Shown in pieces: positions 57,517-57,751 of a DNA stretch of 57,751 bases (position 1 is its first letter; every line of letters starts with the position of its first letter). This stretch comes from Thermoguttaceae bacterium (GTDB taxonomy: Bacteria > Planctomycetota > Planctomycetia > Pirellulales > Thermoguttaceae), in NCBI GenBank assembly GCA_017436025.1, contig JAFSDX010000062.1, positions 1 through 57,751 on the forward strand, read 5' to 3'. Made by a program: the position numbers and the translations under genes. The notes below the pieces were generated by a model. The model ran no database searches and was not told the origin of the DNA. It was given only the letters and a program-made list of their open reading frames with translations.

Positions 57517-57647
57517 TCGTAATCATGCGGCAGCGCCCAATGCTCCCTTGTGTAAAGCCGCCCAATACGCACTACACCGAAGGGGGTGTATAGAAGTGCG
57601 CCCTTTATCTGTTCGACAAATTGGAATTTACAGTTATCTATACTCAT
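57489..57647 (-). CDS. Small AT-rich ORF of unknown function
   Basis: 52 residues from ATG 57647, starting inside the end of the upstream minus-strand frame (14-base overlap), as in translationally coupled genes. Codon use (AGT, ATA, CTT, AGG) is unlike the rest of the window. The stop is inside the perfect hairpin at 57481-57513. Two nested short inverted repeats (CGCACT/AGTGCG around ACACC/GGTGT, about 57564-57602) lie inside it, so it may be structured RNA or mobile-element end rather than protein. No family recognised. Confidence 0.3.
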   Translation of the reverse strand: MSIDNCKFQFVEQIKGALLYTPFGVVRIGRLYTREHWALPHDYEKSVPMNFS

Positions 57648-57751
57648 TTGGAATTTCGATATGAAATGTCTCACACAATAGCTTCACATCATGTACATCA
57701 TTTTCATCAAATTCATATCCCAAATGGAACATTACTTGACTATATGGTTCA
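57634..57751 (-). CDS. C-terminal end of an unidentified AT-rich gene running in from the right edge
   Basis: The minus-strand frame is open from the window edge to TAA at 57636-57634. It encodes 38 visible residues ending GYEFDENDVHDVKLLCETF then HIEIPNEYR, acidic and compact as real proteins are. Low GC and codon use (GAT, AAT, ATA) differ sharply from the genome, suggesting a horizontally acquired gene. Too little is visible to name a family. Confidence 0.45.
   Translation of the reverse strand, partial: EPYSQVMFHLGYEFDENDVHDVKLLCETFHIEIPNEYR

Overview
The window reads as a chromosomal segment of a Planctomycetota bacterium, most like the Pirellulales/gut-associated type. Evidence: a giant surface protein opening with an LEPR-XLL-type motif, an SHD1 domain joined to a caspase, CxxCH haem motifs fused to a sulfatase-modifying-factor (FGE) domain, a Tat-exported Gfo/Idh/MocA oxidoreductase, and lipid A and KDO genes (lpxA, kdsD-like) that imply a Gram-negative outer membrane. 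DNA is GC-rich with extreme use of NCG codons (TCG, ACG, GCG, CCG). This keeps antisense frames open and explains very long shadow ORFs. Usual ribosome-binding sites are AAGGA(A/G) or GCGAGG.

Layout. 1-1594: 3' end of a cytochrome/FGE-domain protein. 1929-3766: two tandem paralogous glycine-rich proteins of unknown function with a small ORF between them. 4086-6229 (minus): ribokinase and UDP-glucuronate decarboxylase. 6516-29843 (minus): one 7,775-residue gene, 40% of the window. It encodes an LEPR-XLL N-terminus, an apparently dead papain-like (C66/IdeS-like) domain, two metzincin protease domains, then at least five CSLREA/beta-helix/choice-of-anchor-Q modules and a cadherin/FN3/PKD-like C-terminus. 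One module is hugely expanded by a 48-residue tandem array and a 566-residue superduplication. 30668-32791 (minus): unknown secreted protein. 33409-39493: lpxA, a zinc-ribbon membrane protein, and an AddB-like PD-(D/E)XK nuclease. 39617-42313 (minus): SHD1-caspase-BspA leucine-rich-repeat protein. 42730-48538 (plus): RhaT-like permease, two short proline-rich secreted proteins, the Tat oxidoreductase and a RicT/PSP1 protein. 48535-52467 (minus): DUF58 protein, GspF-like membrane protein, glycogen synthase. 53179-57417 (plus): recJ, a secreted DxHxH protein, and arabinose-5-phosphate isomerase. From about 57450 the composition turns AT-rich and looks foreign, with the end of another gene on the minus strand.

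Genes are mostly monocistronic with their own terminators; no long operon is evident. Recurring themes are envelope and surface (lpxA, kdsD, UDP-xylose synthesis, secreted repeat proteins, giant adhesin/protease) and sugar use (ribokinase, rhamnose-type transporter, Gfo/Idh/MocA oxidoreductase, glycogen synthase). No tRNA, rRNA, CRISPR array or complete insertion sequence was recognised.
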